Assembly (NCBI RefSeq): GCF_021531915.1
Contig: NZ_JAFBIV010000015.1
Location: 1-52,081, forward strand
Reading direction: 5' to 3'
From: Oscillibacter valericigenes
GTDB lineage: Bacteria > Bacillota > Clostridia > Oscillospirales > Oscillospiraceae
Length of the DNA: 52,081 nt
Numbering within the stretch: position 1 is the first letter of the stretch; every line of letters begins with the position of its first letter. Of the stretch, positions 26,426-34,770 are shown piece by piece. The translations under genes were made by a program, and so were the position numbers. The notes under the pieces are model-generated. The model ran no database searches. It was not told where the DNA came from and was given only the letters and a program-made list of their open reading frames with translations.

Positions 26426-27598
26426 TCACTGTTTCCGCTCCCGCTCATCATTCTCAATTCTCAGCTTCCTGGCCTGTTCCCGATAGAGCTCCGCCCTGGC
26501 TTCTTCCACCTGGTCCTGCAGGTTGATGTCGTCCCAGACCACCTCAAACCCGCAGGTGAAGCCGTGCATCCGCAGCCAGAGCCGGCAGATGCGCTCCACC
26601 ACCGGCGTCAGCGTCCTGCGGATGGCCGTGATCTCCGTGGTCAGCAGGTCCGCCTGCTGGCTGCTCATCCGCTCCGTGGAGCTCCAGTTCAGCCCCAGCA
26701 TAAAAGGCGGGATGCCGGTCTTGGCCACGATCTGCTCCAGGATCTGCCGCACCGGCACCTGGCTGTCCAGAATGGGCGCGTCGCCGCCGATGACCCGGAT
26801 GTTCACGTCACCCACGGCCACAAAATCCCGCACGCTGCCGTTTCGGGTCTCCTGCATGGCCCTGGACCACTCCTCCGCCAGCACCCGGCTGCGCTCCGCC
26901 GCGCTGACGCCCTCGCCGTCCCCGCAGGTAACGGCAAAGCGCACGTTGCCGCAGCGCTCCCAGTTGACGCCGATGGTGTGATAAATTTTCAGCAGAATGT
27001 CCGACAGGAAGGGCAGAGACCGCAGCAGGGACACACCGTAGGGATTCTCCGTCTCCGGGTTCAGGGGCGTAAACAGCAGCAGATCCTGATAGGGCAGCTG
27101 TCCCATCCTGCCGTGTTCGTCCGCGCCACAGATGGCAAATTCCAGAGGGCTGTTTCCCTCTTTGATCTCGATGTTCTCCACCCGGCCGCACAGCAGGGCC
27201 GCGATCTCCCGGTTCCCCACCGCCGGTACGATCTCGCCCACGGCCCGGCCGCAGGTCAGAAGGGAATCCAGATAGCACTCCAAAAAGGCGTTGATGCCGA
27301 ACTGTCCCCGTCCGATGGGCACGGTCCGCAAGAACTCCCGCAGCGCCTTCTCGGCAGTCCGGTCCCCGCAGGCCACCGTCACGCCGCCCGTCATCCGGAC
27401 CAGCTTGTAGATGGCCGCGTCCACCACCGGCACCGCCTCCCGCACGGACCGATAGAGCTGCACCTCACCGTTCCGCAGGGGCACATACTCCCGCAGCATC
27501 CCAAAGGGATGGGTCTCGCCGCCCCGCAGCTGTACCACCGCCGTGGGGACTTCTCCCCGCTTTTTCAACCACTTTCCCACCATATCCTCCCTTTCCAT
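26426..27598 (-). CDS. Phage portal protein (XkdE position)
   Basis: 390 residues. Portal features: VREAVPVVDAAIYKLVRM near the start, the stem/wing phrase NPYGVSLLRSLPFLSDILLKIYHTIG, and PPFMLGLNWSSTERMSSQQADLLTTEITAIRRTLTPVVERICRLWLR before a charged C-terminal crown. A ring of 12 subunits would form the DNA entry vertex. Intact. Between it and the protease is a 57-bp gap; between it and the terminase, 27 bp. Confidence 0.92.
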   Translation of the reverse strand: MEREDMVGKWLKKRGEVPTAVVQLRGGETHPFGMLREYVPLRNGEVQLYRSVREAVPVVDAAIYKLVRMTGGVTVACGDRTAEKALREFLRTVPIGRGQFGINAFLECYLDSLLTCGRAVGEIVPAVGNREIAALLCGRVENIEIKEGNSPLEFAICGADEHGRMGQLPYQDLLLFTPLNPETENPYGVSLLRSLPFLSDILLKIYHTIGVNWERCGNVRFAVTCGDGEGVSAAERSRVLAEEWSRAMQETRNGSVRDFVAVGDVNIRVIGGDAPILDSQVPVRQILEQIVAKTGIPPFMLGLNWSSTERMSSQQADLLTTEITAIRRTLTPVVERICRLWLRMHGFTCGFEVVWDDINLQDQVEEARAELYREQARKLRIENDERERKQ

Positions 27599-27625
27599 CG
27601 CAGTTTTCGTTCCATTGCCGCTATC

Positions 27626-28874
27626 TCATGGACGCCGTTCCACCGTCACCGCCGCGAACCCGCCGCTCTCCTTCTCCGCCAGGTCCATGGCGAAATATCG
27701 CATCTCGTCCATGGCATGATCGTGTTCCTTCCGGGGCGCGTCTCTGCCGCCCCGCTCGTCCCAGCAGTACAACGCCATTTCCCGCAGGCAGTCCCCGCAG
27801 CTCCGGCAGATTTGGATTTTCCCAGCCCGCAGCAGGTCCGCCGTCACCCGGATACCGTCCGCCACCGCGTTGTCGGCCCGGATGACCCGAAAGCCCCGCC
27901 GCCGCAGCACCTCAATGAAGCTGGCGGCGGAGGGGTCCACGATGACCCGGGCGATCCGCCGTCCTGCCGCCAATTTCTCCAGATCATCGGCGTACTCCGC
28001 GTCGGTCCGCTGGCGCCCCGCCTTGTGGGAGTCGTAATAGTACTCCTCCGTCCGGTACCAGACGCCCTCCTTCCTGCCCCAGAGGCCGAAGGACGCCGGG
28101 TTGGAGGTCCCGTAGTCCACGGAAATGCGCCCACTGGTCAAAGGGTCCCTCCGGCGCTTCCACAGCGTCCCGCTCCCGGTCAAAGAAGTCGTAGACCAGT
28201 CCCTGGGCCGCCGTCCACTCCCCCAGCACAAACCGGCGGTAGAATACGCCCGAGTAGGCCCGCTCATACCTTGCCCGGATGCGGGGCGTCAGGGAGGGAT
28301 TGTCCGCCATGGTGAACCGCAGCCGCAGGGCCTTCCGCTCCCCGGCCTTCAGGATCCACTCCTGATAAAACCAGTGCTGAGGCCCCTCCGGGTTGCAGTT
28401 GAACCACAGTCGGCTCCCCGGCACGCTGCACCGGGCGATGGCCTGCTCCACAAAGGACCGGGGCATCAGCGCCGTCTCGTCCATGAGGATACCCGCCAGT
28501 GTGCTTCCTTGGATCAGGGCCGCACTGGACTCATCCCGGCCGCCGAACAGCAAAAAGCGGTTCTCCCGGCCGCCGTACCGCACGATCAGCAGATTTTCCG
28601 ACCGCCGCTCCCGGACGGTCATTCCCATCCTTCTCAGGCAGGGGATCAGTTCCGCCAGCAGGTTACGCCGCAGAGACCCGATGGTCTTGCCGCACAGACC
28701 GAACTGCTTCCCCTGAAAGCACCCCTGCGCCCACAGGAAGAAGGACAGGCCCATGGCAAAGGTCTTGCCGCTGCGCACGGCTCCGTCGCAGATGATGGCC
28801 TCCCAGTCTCCCCGCTGCCACCAGGTCAACACCCGCATCTGCTTCCGGGAGAAGTGCATGCCCTCAATCGTCAC
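27626..28874 (-). pseudogene. Terminase large subunit with a single-base frameshift
   Basis: Two frames together cover a full terminase of about 415 residues. Frame one (GTG start at 28874) holds the ATPase: Walker A GAVRSGKT at 31-38, Walker B GILMDE at 128-133. Frame two holds the RNase-H-like nuclease: RISVDYGTSNPASFGLWG, VIVDPSAASF, and DHAMDEMRYFAMD at the end. At the GGG of 28130-28132 (CCC on plus), dropping one G gives FDQWRISVDYGT, the expected junction. As written, the motor would lose its nuclease. It may be a true inactivation or a sequencing error; the G-run indel resembles the one at 7217. Confidence 0.85.
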
Positions 28875-29325
28875 CCCAGCCGCCCTCCATCTGCCCGGCG
28901 GCGTCCTCCAGGGCCCGGTACAGTTCCTCCGCCCCGCCGCTGCCGCCGCTCTCCAGCAGGCCGCACAGGGTCTCCAGGGCCCGGACCCGGTCCACCAGCT
29001 TCACTTCCACGCCCTTGTCCGTCACCTTGAACTCCGCCACGGCGGAAAGGTCCAGAGTGTCCACATCCGCGCTTTCCGGGTGCAGAGCCAGCCCCAGCAC
29101 ATCGTTGGCCCGCCCGAAGGCCAACTGGGCCAGCCGCCGGACGGCGTCCTCCCGGCGGATCTGCGCCGCCGCATCCGTCCGCATCTTCTCCAGCTTGGCC
29201 TGGGTCCGCTGCTGTCCCAGCAGGGTAAAGCCGTCCAGCCGGCCCACCGCCTCCGCCGCCCGTTCCGGGTCCATGGTCCGGAGATAAGTCCGACAGAAGA
29301 CCCCGTCCTCTTTTCTCTTGTCCAT
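28864..29325 (-). CDS. Terminase small subunit (XtmA-like)
   Basis: 153 residues from ATG at 29325 (MDKRKEDGVFCRTYLR) after GGGAGG. The family phrases EDAVRRLAQLAFGRANDV and FKVTDKGVEVKLVDRVRALETLCGLL are present. The N-terminal DNA-binding helix-turn-helix appears shortened relative to PBSX XtmA. It is the first gene of the cluster, overlaps the large subunit by 11 bp, and has no obvious promoter in the 100 bp upstream. Confidence 0.9.
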   Translation of the reverse strand: MDKRKEDGVFCRTYLRTMDPERAAEAVGRLDGFTLLGQQRTQAKLEKMRTDAAAQIRREDAVRRLAQLAFGRANDVLGLALHPESADVDTLDLSAVAEFKVTDKGVEVKLVDRVRALETLCGLLESGGSGGAEELYRALEDAAGQMEGGWGDD

Positions 29326-29448
29326 ATCCGCTCGCCTCCCGTCTCCGCTCACACAGTACGTCTCTCCCCGCCGCTCTCTTGCACGCCGCCGTGCATCACT
29401 CCGCATTTTTCCGCTGGAAATCAAAAAAATTTTCCCGTTCCACGCATA

Positions 29449-29480
29449 AAAGAAGACCAGCGCCTCATCAGCGCCGGTCT
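29449..29480 (-). terminator. Terminator upstream of the phage-like cluster
   Basis: AGACCAGCGC / GCGCCGGTCT stem (29454-29463 with 29471-29480, one mismatch), then TTCTTTTAT on the minus strand. It insulates the terminase genes from upstream minus-strand transcription. Confidence 0.7.
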
Positions 29481-29673
29481 CCGAACTCCGTTCTTATCTG
29501 CGGCCCTCAAACCGTCTTTTCCATATACTGCCGAAGCAACGCTGCCATACTCACCACCGCCGCGATGATTCTCTTGGCGTTACCGGTCAGGAGCGGGAAC
29601 GCCTTCGTTCAGCCGCTGACAATTACTTTCTGTCCTCTGTGAAATCCCCGTCAACATTTTTAGCGCCACATTA

Positions 29674-29700
29674 ACAAATCTTCTGCTATAATAGATTTGT
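29674..29700 (+). promoter_or_regulatory. Extended -10 promoter inside an 8-bp dyad
   Basis: TGCTATAAT (29684-29692) is an extended -10 with no good -35. It is framed by ACAAATCT (29674-29681) and AGATTTGT (29693-29700), perfect inverted arms. A regulator bound to the dyad would sit over the promoter; autoregulation by the downstream response regulator is a guess. Confidence 0.6.
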
Positions 29701-29725
29701 ACCTTCCCGGAAAGGAGTGCGTTCC

Positions 29726-30799
29726 TTGACTCCTCAAAAATCTCTCTTTGCCCGCCTGTTCCCCTTTTCCTGGCGGGATCTGGCGGTCTCCGCCGCCATT
29801 CTCTCCTGCGCCGCGGGCATCTGCATCCCTCTCCAGCGAGCCAACAGCAGCGACGGCTTCGCCTCCCCGGTGTTCGTGCTGGCGGTGCTGTGTGTCTCCC
29901 GCTTCACCACCGGCTACCTCTTCGGCCTGATCGCCTCCGTGCTGGGGGTGGTCTGTGTCAACTTCATCTTTACATACCCCTACTGGGTGGTGAACTTCAC
30001 CCTTTCCGGCTACCCCCTGACCTTCCTGGTCTTCCTGGCGGTGTCCATCATGACCTGTGCCCTGACCACCCAGGCCCGCCAGTCGGAACGTCTCCGGGCT
30101 GAGAACGAGAAGGAGAAGGCGCGGGCCAACCTGCTCCGCTCCGTCTCCCACGACATCCGCACCCCCCTGACCTCTATCGTGGGCTCCACCTCCGCCGTAC
30201 TGGACAATCCCGGTCTCTCACTGCCGGAGCAGCGGGAGCTGCTGGAGGATGTCCGGGGCGAGGCCCAGTGGCTGATCCGTGTGGTGGAAAATCTGCTGTC
30301 CATCACCCGCATCGGCGAGGACCAGGCCCGCATCACCACGGAGCCGGAAGCCGCCGAGGAGATCATGGGCGAGGCCGTCCGGAAATTCCGCCGCCGCTAC
30401 CCCGATATCAGCGTGTCTGTGGAGGTCCCCGCGGACCTGCTGATGGTTCCCATGGATCCCATTCTCATTGAGCAGGTCCTCGCCAATCTGTTGGAAAACG
30501 CGGCAGTCCACGGCGAGCGCACCAGCCGCATCCGGGTCTCCGTCCAGGCCCAGGACGGCTTCGCCCGCTTCGCCGTGGAGGACGACGGCCGCGGCATCCC
30601 GGAAAAGGAGCTCCCGACCCTGTTTGACGGCACCCTGAAGCGAAATGAGACCACCAGCAGTGACGGAAAGCGCAACATGGGCCTGGGGCTCTCCGTGTGC
30701 CTTGCCATCGTCCGTGCCCACGGCGGCACCATGCAGGCCCAAAATCTGTCCGGCGGCGCAGAATTCACCTTCCGCCTGCCTCTGGAGCAACAGGAGTGA
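29726..30799 (+). CDS. Sensor histidine kinase, KdpD C-terminal type without the KdpD/Usp sensor
   Basis: About 357 residues from TTG at 29726 (AAAGGAG 8 nt upstream; the GTG at 29717 touches the ribosome site). A DUF4118-like block of membrane segments occupies about 15-115. The H-box SVSHDIRTPLTS has His142, followed by the N-box (LANLLENAAVHG) and ATP lid (VEDDGRGIP, GLGLSV). The large N-terminal KdpD and Usp domains of true KdpD are missing. It forms an operon with the response regulator 5 bp away. No kdpFABC genes are in the window, so the signal and targets are open. Confidence 0.93.
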   Translation: MTPQKSLFARLFPFSWRDLAVSAAILSCAAGICIPLQRANSSDGFASPVFVLAVLCVSRFTTGYLFGLIASVLGVVCVNFIFTYPYWVVNFTLSGYPLTFLVFLAVSIMTCALTTQARQSERLRAENEKEKARANLLRSVSHDIRTPLTSIVGSTSAVLDNPGLSLPEQRELLEDVRGEAQWLIRVVENLLSITRIGEDQARITTEPEAAEEIMGEAVRKFRRRYPDISVSVEVPADLLMVPMDPILIEQVLANLLENAAVHGERTSRIRVSVQAQDGFARFAVEDDGRGIPEKELPTLFDGTLKRNETTSSDGKRNMGLGLSVCLAIVRAHGGTMQAQNLSGGAEFTFRLPLEQQE

Positions 30800-30803
30800 T
30801 GTT

Positions 30804-31511
30804 ATGACGATCCGAGAAAAGGTCCTGGTCATCGAAGACGAGAAGAGCATCTCCCACTTCATTTCCACCGTCCTGAACAACAACGGCTACGAGGCCATGC
30901 AGGCCCGCACCGGCAGCGAGGCCCTGTCCATGATCACCTCCCACTGCCCGGACCTGATCATTCTGGACCTGGGCCTGCCGGACATGGACGGCCTGGATAT
31001 TCTCCGCCAGCTGCGGGAGTGGTCCAGCCTGCCGGTGGTAGTGGTCTCCGCCCGGTCCTATGAAAAGGATAAGGTCCAGGCCCTGGACCTGGGGGCCGAC
31101 GACTATCTCACCAAGCCCTTCGGCACCGACGAACTGCTGGCCCGGGTCCGCACCGCTATTCGTCACACCCGCACTGCCAGCGGCAACAACGAGATCGCTC
31201 AGAAAGGCACCTACACCGTGGGCGATCTGACCATCGACTACAACAAGCACCAGGCTCTGGTCCGGGGCGAGAACGTGAAGCTGACCCTCAGCGAGTTCCG
31301 CATCGTGGCCCTGCTGGGCAAACATGCCGGCAAGGTCCTGACCTACGACTTCATCATCAAGGAGCTGTGGGGTCCCCGGGCCGGGGGCGACAATCAGATC
31401 CTTCGGGTCAACATGGCCAATATCCGCCGGAAGATCGAAAAGAACCCCGCCGAGCCGGAGTACCTGTTCACGGAAGTAGGCGTGGGCTACCGCCTGGCCG
31501 AAGAATATTGA
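30804..31511 (+). CDS. OmpR-family response regulator, KdpE-like
   Basis: 235 residues. Receiver domain with Asp55 in LIILDLGLPDMDG as phospho-acceptor and Lys104 in DYLTKPF. C-terminal winged helix (LTLSEFRIVALLGKHAGKVLTYDFIIKELWGP, VNMANIRRKIEKNP) of the OmpR/PhoB type, closest in style to KdpE. ATG at 30804 with AGGAG overlapping the end of the kinase gene. Start and stop are intact, and the operon ends at a strong bidirectional terminator. Confidence 0.95.
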   Translation: MTIREKVLVIEDEKSISHFISTVLNNNGYEAMQARTGSEALSMITSHCPDLIILDLGLPDMDGLDILRQLREWSSLPVVVVSARSYEKDKVQALDLGADDYLTKPFGTDELLARVRTAIRHTRTASGNNEIAQKGTYTVGDLTIDYNKHQALVRGENVKLTLSEFRIVALLGKHAGKVLTYDFIIKELWGPRAGGDNQILRVNMANIRRKIEKNPAEPEYLFTEVGVGYRLAEEY

Positions 31512-31520
31512 GCCCAGCCA

Positions 31521-31558
31521 AAAGCCCGCCGCAGCCATACTGCGGCGGGCCTCTTTTT
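31521..31558. terminator. Bidirectional terminator between response regulator and ZIP genes
   Basis: GCCCGCCGCAG / CTGCGGCGGGC with a 5-nt loop and CTCTTTTT after it on the plus strand. It lies between two convergent genes. Confidence 0.93.
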
Positions 31559-32291
31559 ACCCATATACAATGACCATGCCCACCAGAATGCCTACCACCG
31601 CCGCCAGGGCCGGCACTGTGTTCTTCCACAGCGCCGTGGACTCCGGCAGCAGCTCTCCGAACACCACATACAGCATGGCCCCCGCGGCGAAGCTCAGGGC
31701 CGACGCCAGAGCCATGGGCCCCACGGTCCCCAGGCAGTATCCCAGAACCGCCCCCAGCACCGTGGGCGCTCCCGTCAGGGCCGCGATCCCCACAGCCTTC
31801 CCTCGGGTCTCTCCTCCGGCTGCCAGGGGCACCGAGACCGCCATCCCCTCCGGGACGTTGTGCAGGCCGATCACCGCAGCCATCACCCATCCGCTTCCGG
31901 CGCTGCCCCCGGCAAAGGACGCCCCGATGACCATGCCCTCCGGCATGTTGTGCAGGGCAATGGCAATGGCCATGACCACCCCTGCCCAAAGCAGATGGGA
32001 CCGGCTCCCGGCCTCTTCGGTCCGCCGCTCCAGCACCCTGTTCAGTCCCCCGGTAAGACCGAAGCCCAGCAGGACTCCGCCCGCCGTCAGCCCCAGTCCC
32101 CCGGATGCCGCAGCCTCCGCCAGCAGGTCGAAGCACACCACCCCCGCCATGACCCCCGCCGCGAAGCTCAGCATCAGGCTGACCATCCGGTCAGACCTTC
32201 TCCGCAGCAGGCAGGCAGCTCCGCCGCCCAGCCCCGTTCCACCGATGCCCGCCGCCGCGGTCACCAGGACCGCCGTCCTCAGAGTCCCCAT
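31557..32291 (-). CDS. ZIP-family divalent metal transporter
   Basis: 244 residues, eight hydrophobic segments. The metal-site motifs HNMPEG and HNVPEG occur in the fourth and fifth segments, the hallmark of ZIP (ZupT-like) proteins that import Zn, Fe or Mn. Two acidic residues lie near the gate (FDLLAEAA, FGELLPES). ATG at 32291 after GGGGGG. Single gene, convergent with the response regulator. The metal cannot be told. Confidence 0.93.
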   Translation of the reverse strand: MGTLRTAVLVTAAAGIGGTGLGGGAACLLRRRSDRMVSLMLSFAAGVMAGVVCFDLLAEAAASGGLGLTAGGVLLGFGLTGGLNRVLERRTEEAGSRSHLLWAGVVMAIAIALHNMPEGMVIGASFAGGSAGSGWVMAAVIGLHNVPEGMAVSVPLAAGGETRGKAVGIAALTGAPTVLGAVLGYCLGTVGPMALASALSFAAGAMLYVVFGELLPESTALWKNTVPALAAVVGILVGMVIVYG

Positions 32292-32313
32292 CTTATCCCC
32301 CCTAAACGCACAA

Positions 32314-32341
32314 GCAGGAAGCCGGGACCCCGGCCTCCTGC
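32314..32341. terminator. Hairpin between the LysR and ZIP genes
   Basis: GCAGGAAGCCGG / CCGGCCTCCTGC with one mismatch. It is followed by ATTTTCTT on the plus strand and only weak T content on the minus strand. Probably ends the LysR-family gene transcript. Confidence 0.55.
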
Positions 32342-32389
32342 TGCAATTTTCTTCTGATTCCTTTGTACGCTCCCGACGAAAGCCATAAT

Positions 32390-33274
32390 TTACTGTATTC
32401 CCTGCTCCCGCGAAACATACCGCTTCACGTACTCCATGAAGTTTCTGGTCACCGGGGACGCCGTTTTCAGCTGCGGCACGCCCATGCCCAGCATCCGCTC
32501 CTGGGGCGGGTCCATGGGCAGGGCCACGGCGGAGTGGCCGTAATTTTTCAGCAGCAGCTCCGGCAGGATGGAGACCCCCAGTCCCTCTGTCACCATGTTG
32601 ATGATGGCGTAGTCGCTGCAGGCGGAGAACAAAATCTGGGGCCAGCGGGGCAGCTTGTTGAGGATATACCGCACCTCGCCGTCATAGTCCGGCATAGGCA
32701 TGATGAACTTCTCCTTCAGCAGCGCCTCCAGCGGCACGCAGTCCTGCCGGGCCAGGGGGTGCTCCGGCGGCACCAGGGCCAGCATCCGGTCACGGCACAG
32801 GGGAACCCACTCAAACTCCTGTCCTTCGCCGCCGGCATAGATGCACAGGTCTGCCTTCCGCTCCCGCATGATCTGCTCGATGGCCCCGGAGCCCATCTCG
32901 ATGATCTGGATTTCCACATTGGGATAGTCCTTCTGGAAATCCCGGATAATGCCCGGCAGCCAGTAGGTAGCCACGCTGGTATAGGCCGCCACCCGGATAC
33001 GCCCGGTGTCGGCTCCCTTGATCTTGGCAATATACTGCTCCAGGGATTCGCTGGTGTTCAGAAGCTGGCGGATGACCGGCAGCAGCAGCTCTCCCTCATG
33101 GTTGGGCTGGATCCCCGCCGAGGTCCGCACCAGCAGCGGAAAGCCCACCTCTTCCTCCAGGGACTGCATCATGTGGCTGATGCCGGACTGGGTGTATCCC
33201 AGCTCCTCCGCCGCCTTGGACAGGCTCCCCAGCTCTACGGCCCGGGCAAAGGCCTCGTATTTGCGGATATTCAT
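32390..33274 (-). CDS. LysR-family transcriptional regulator
   Basis: 294 residues. N-terminal winged helix-turn-helix (LGSLSKAAEELGYTQSGISHMMQSLEEEVGFPLLVR, residues about 16-50) and a type-2 periplasmic-binding fold for the inducer. The neighbours (ZIP transporter downstream, spore-type GH18 divergent) do not point to a clear target. LysR regulators usually act on the divergent gene, here the LysM-GH18 gene across 153 bp, but no clear T-N11-A site was picked out. Confidence 0.95.
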   Translation of the reverse strand: MNIRKYEAFARAVELGSLSKAAEELGYTQSGISHMMQSLEEEVGFPLLVRTSAGIQPNHEGELLLPVIRQLLNTSESLEQYIAKIKGADTGRIRVAAYTSVATYWLPGIIRDFQKDYPNVEIQIIEMGSGAIEQIMRERKADLCIYAGGEGQEFEWVPLCRDRMLALVPPEHPLARQDCVPLEALLKEKFIMPMPDYDGEVRYILNKLPRWPQILFSACSDYAIINMVTEGLGVSILPELLLKNYGHSAVALPMDPPQERMLGMGVPQLKTASPVTRNFMEYVKRYVSREQGIQ

Positions 33275-33427
33275 CGGTCATTCCCCCGTATCTGTCATGC
33301 CGTTTTTTCATATTCACCGGCACGGGCTTTATTTGTCCTCATGGTATTCCAACTTTTTGCAAATGGCAAGCATTTTTTCATCATTTCCGCTTCTCCCGCA
33401 TAGGGTCTCCAGAAGGAGTGATTTGCC

Positions 33428-34708
33428 ATGACCATCCATGTCGTCCAGCCCGGAGAATCCGTCGCCTCCATTGCCGTCTATTACGGCGTCGACCCCGCCC
33501 GCCTCGCCTCCGACAATACCGTCCCCGCCTCCGGGGCCCTGGCCGTGGGCCAGACCCTGGTGATCCGCTTTCCCCGCCAGGTCCACGCCGTCCGCCCCGG
33601 AGAGACCCTGACCTCCATCGCCGCCTCCTACGGCACCACCGTCCGCGCCCTGTGGCGGAACAACTGGTTCCTGGGCGGCGGCGAGGCCCTGTTCCCCGGC
33701 CAGACTCTGGTGATCTCCTATTTTGACGAAAAGCTAGGTGCCGCCGCCTTCAACGGCTACGCCTATTCCTTCATCGAGCCGGGGCTTCTGTCCCAGCAGC
33801 TCCCCTACCTCACCTATCTGACGCCCTTTACCTACGGCATCACCGCCTCCGGCGGCCTGCTTCCTCTGGAGGACGACGCGCTCCTGGCCGCCGCCCGCCA
33901 GCGGGGCACCCGCCCGGTCATGCACCTGTCCACCCTGACGGAGTCCGGCCAGTTCGACACCCAGCGGGCCCAGCAGGTGCTGACCGACCAGGCCGTTCAG
34001 GACCGGCTGGTGGACCAGGTCCTTCAAACGGTCCGGAACCGGGGCTATGTGGGGGTGGATGTGGACTTCGAGTACCTCCCCGGCCAGCTGGCCGCCGCCT
34101 ATGCCGCCTTTCTCTCCCGCCTGCGGCGGCTCCTCCATGCCCAGGGTGCCTTCCTCTGGACGGCCCTGGCCCCCAAAACCAGCGCCGGTCAGCGTGGCCT
34201 CCTGTACGAGGGCCACGACTACGCCGCCATAGGAGCCGCCTCCGACGGCGTTTTGATCATGGCTTACGAATGGGGATATAGTTACGGCCCGCCCATGGCG
34301 GTGGCGCCGCTGCCCAACGTCCGGGCAGTGCTGGACTACGCCGTGACGGAGATCCCGCCGGAAAAGATCTTCCTGGGCGTCCCCAACTACGGCTACGACT
34401 GGCCCCTCCCCTTTGTCCAGGGCGTCACCCGGGCCCAGTCCATCTCCAACCAGCGGGCCATTGAGCTGGCGGTCCAGTACGACATCGCCATCCAGTACGA
34501 CGAGACCGCCCAGTCCCCCTTCTTCCACTACACCGATGACGCCGGGACGGTCCACGAGGTCTGGTTTGAGGATGCCCGCAGCATGGACGCCAAGCTCCGC
34601 CTCATTGCGGAGTACGGCTTCCGGGGCGCCGGCTTCTGGAATCTGATGCGCCCCTTCTCCCAAACCTGGCTGGTCCTGGATTCTCTTTATGATATCAGGG
34701 ACGTCTGA
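33428..34708 (+). CDS. LysM-LysM-GH18 protein, YaaH/SleL type spore peptidoglycan hydrolase
   Basis: 426 residues, no signal peptide. Two LysM motifs (about 3-47, HVVQPGESVASIAVYYG; about 52-97, HAVRPGETLTSIAASYG) are followed by a GH18 barrel with the catalytic GVDVDFEY motif (Glu as acid). This layout is that of YaaH and SleL, N-acetylglucosaminidases of the spore cortex/coat. They are made in the mother cell without a secretion signal, which explains its absence here. ATG at 33428 after GGAG. CATAGGGTC about 30 bp upstream faintly recalls a sigma-K -10, not enough to call. Confidence 0.92.
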   Translation: MTIHVVQPGESVASIAVYYGVDPARLASDNTVPASGALAVGQTLVIRFPRQVHAVRPGETLTSIAASYGTTVRALWRNNWFLGGGEALFPGQTLVISYFDEKLGAAAFNGYAYSFIEPGLLSQQLPYLTYLTPFTYGITASGGLLPLEDDALLAAARQRGTRPVMHLSTLTESGQFDTQRAQQVLTDQAVQDRLVDQVLQTVRNRGYVGVDVDFEYLPGQLAAAYAAFLSRLRRLLHAQGAFLWTALAPKTSAGQRGLLYEGHDYAAIGAASDGVLIMAYEWGYSYGPPMAVAPLPNVRAVLDYAVTEIPPEKIFLGVPNYGYDWPLPFVQGVTRAQSISNQRAIELAVQYDIAIQYDETAQSPFFHYTDDAGTVHEVWFEDARSMDAKLRLIAEYGFRGAGFWNLMRPFSQTWLVLDSLYDIRDV

Positions 34709-34720
34709 ATCCACAGGCAC

Positions 34721-34748
34721 TTGCAATCTCTTCCATATATGATACACT
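34721..34748 (+). promoter_or_regulatory. Promoter of the small zinc-ribbon gene
   Basis: -35 TTGCAA (34721-34726), 16-bp spacer, -10 TACACT (34743-34748). Confidence 0.65.
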
Positions 34749-34770
34749 TTCTAAAAAAGGAGGGATCGTC

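Larger units (their letters stand above)
29326..29725. other. Gap between the phage-like cluster and the sensor kinase
   Basis: No gene I can support. It holds a minus-strand terminator (29449-29480), the sensor-kinase promoter near its right end, and a 34-codon minus-strand open stretch (29507-29608) containing GNAKRIIAAVVSMAALLRQYMEKTV, without a clear start; it may be a peptide or chance. Two near-SOS motifs (GAAC-N6-GTTC near 29598, GAAC-N3-GTTC near 29483) have the wrong spacing for LexA. Confidence 0.5.

Noticed and set aside
25487..28315. 942-codon plus-strand ORF across the phage head genes
   Set aside because: Antisense to portal, protease and terminase; no domain, no ribosome site, low-complexity composition.
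29507..29608. Short peptide gene before the terminase
   Set aside because: No ATG/GTG with a ribosome site at its start; could be chance.
29483..29611. Possible LexA/SOS boxes upstream of the phage-like cluster
   Set aside because: GAAC and GTTC half-sites are 3 or 6 bp apart; the Gram-positive box needs 4.
29674..29700. Terminator hairpin ACAAATCT/AGATTTGT
   Set aside because: Short, AT-rich and centred on an extended -10 directly before a gene; better read as an operator.
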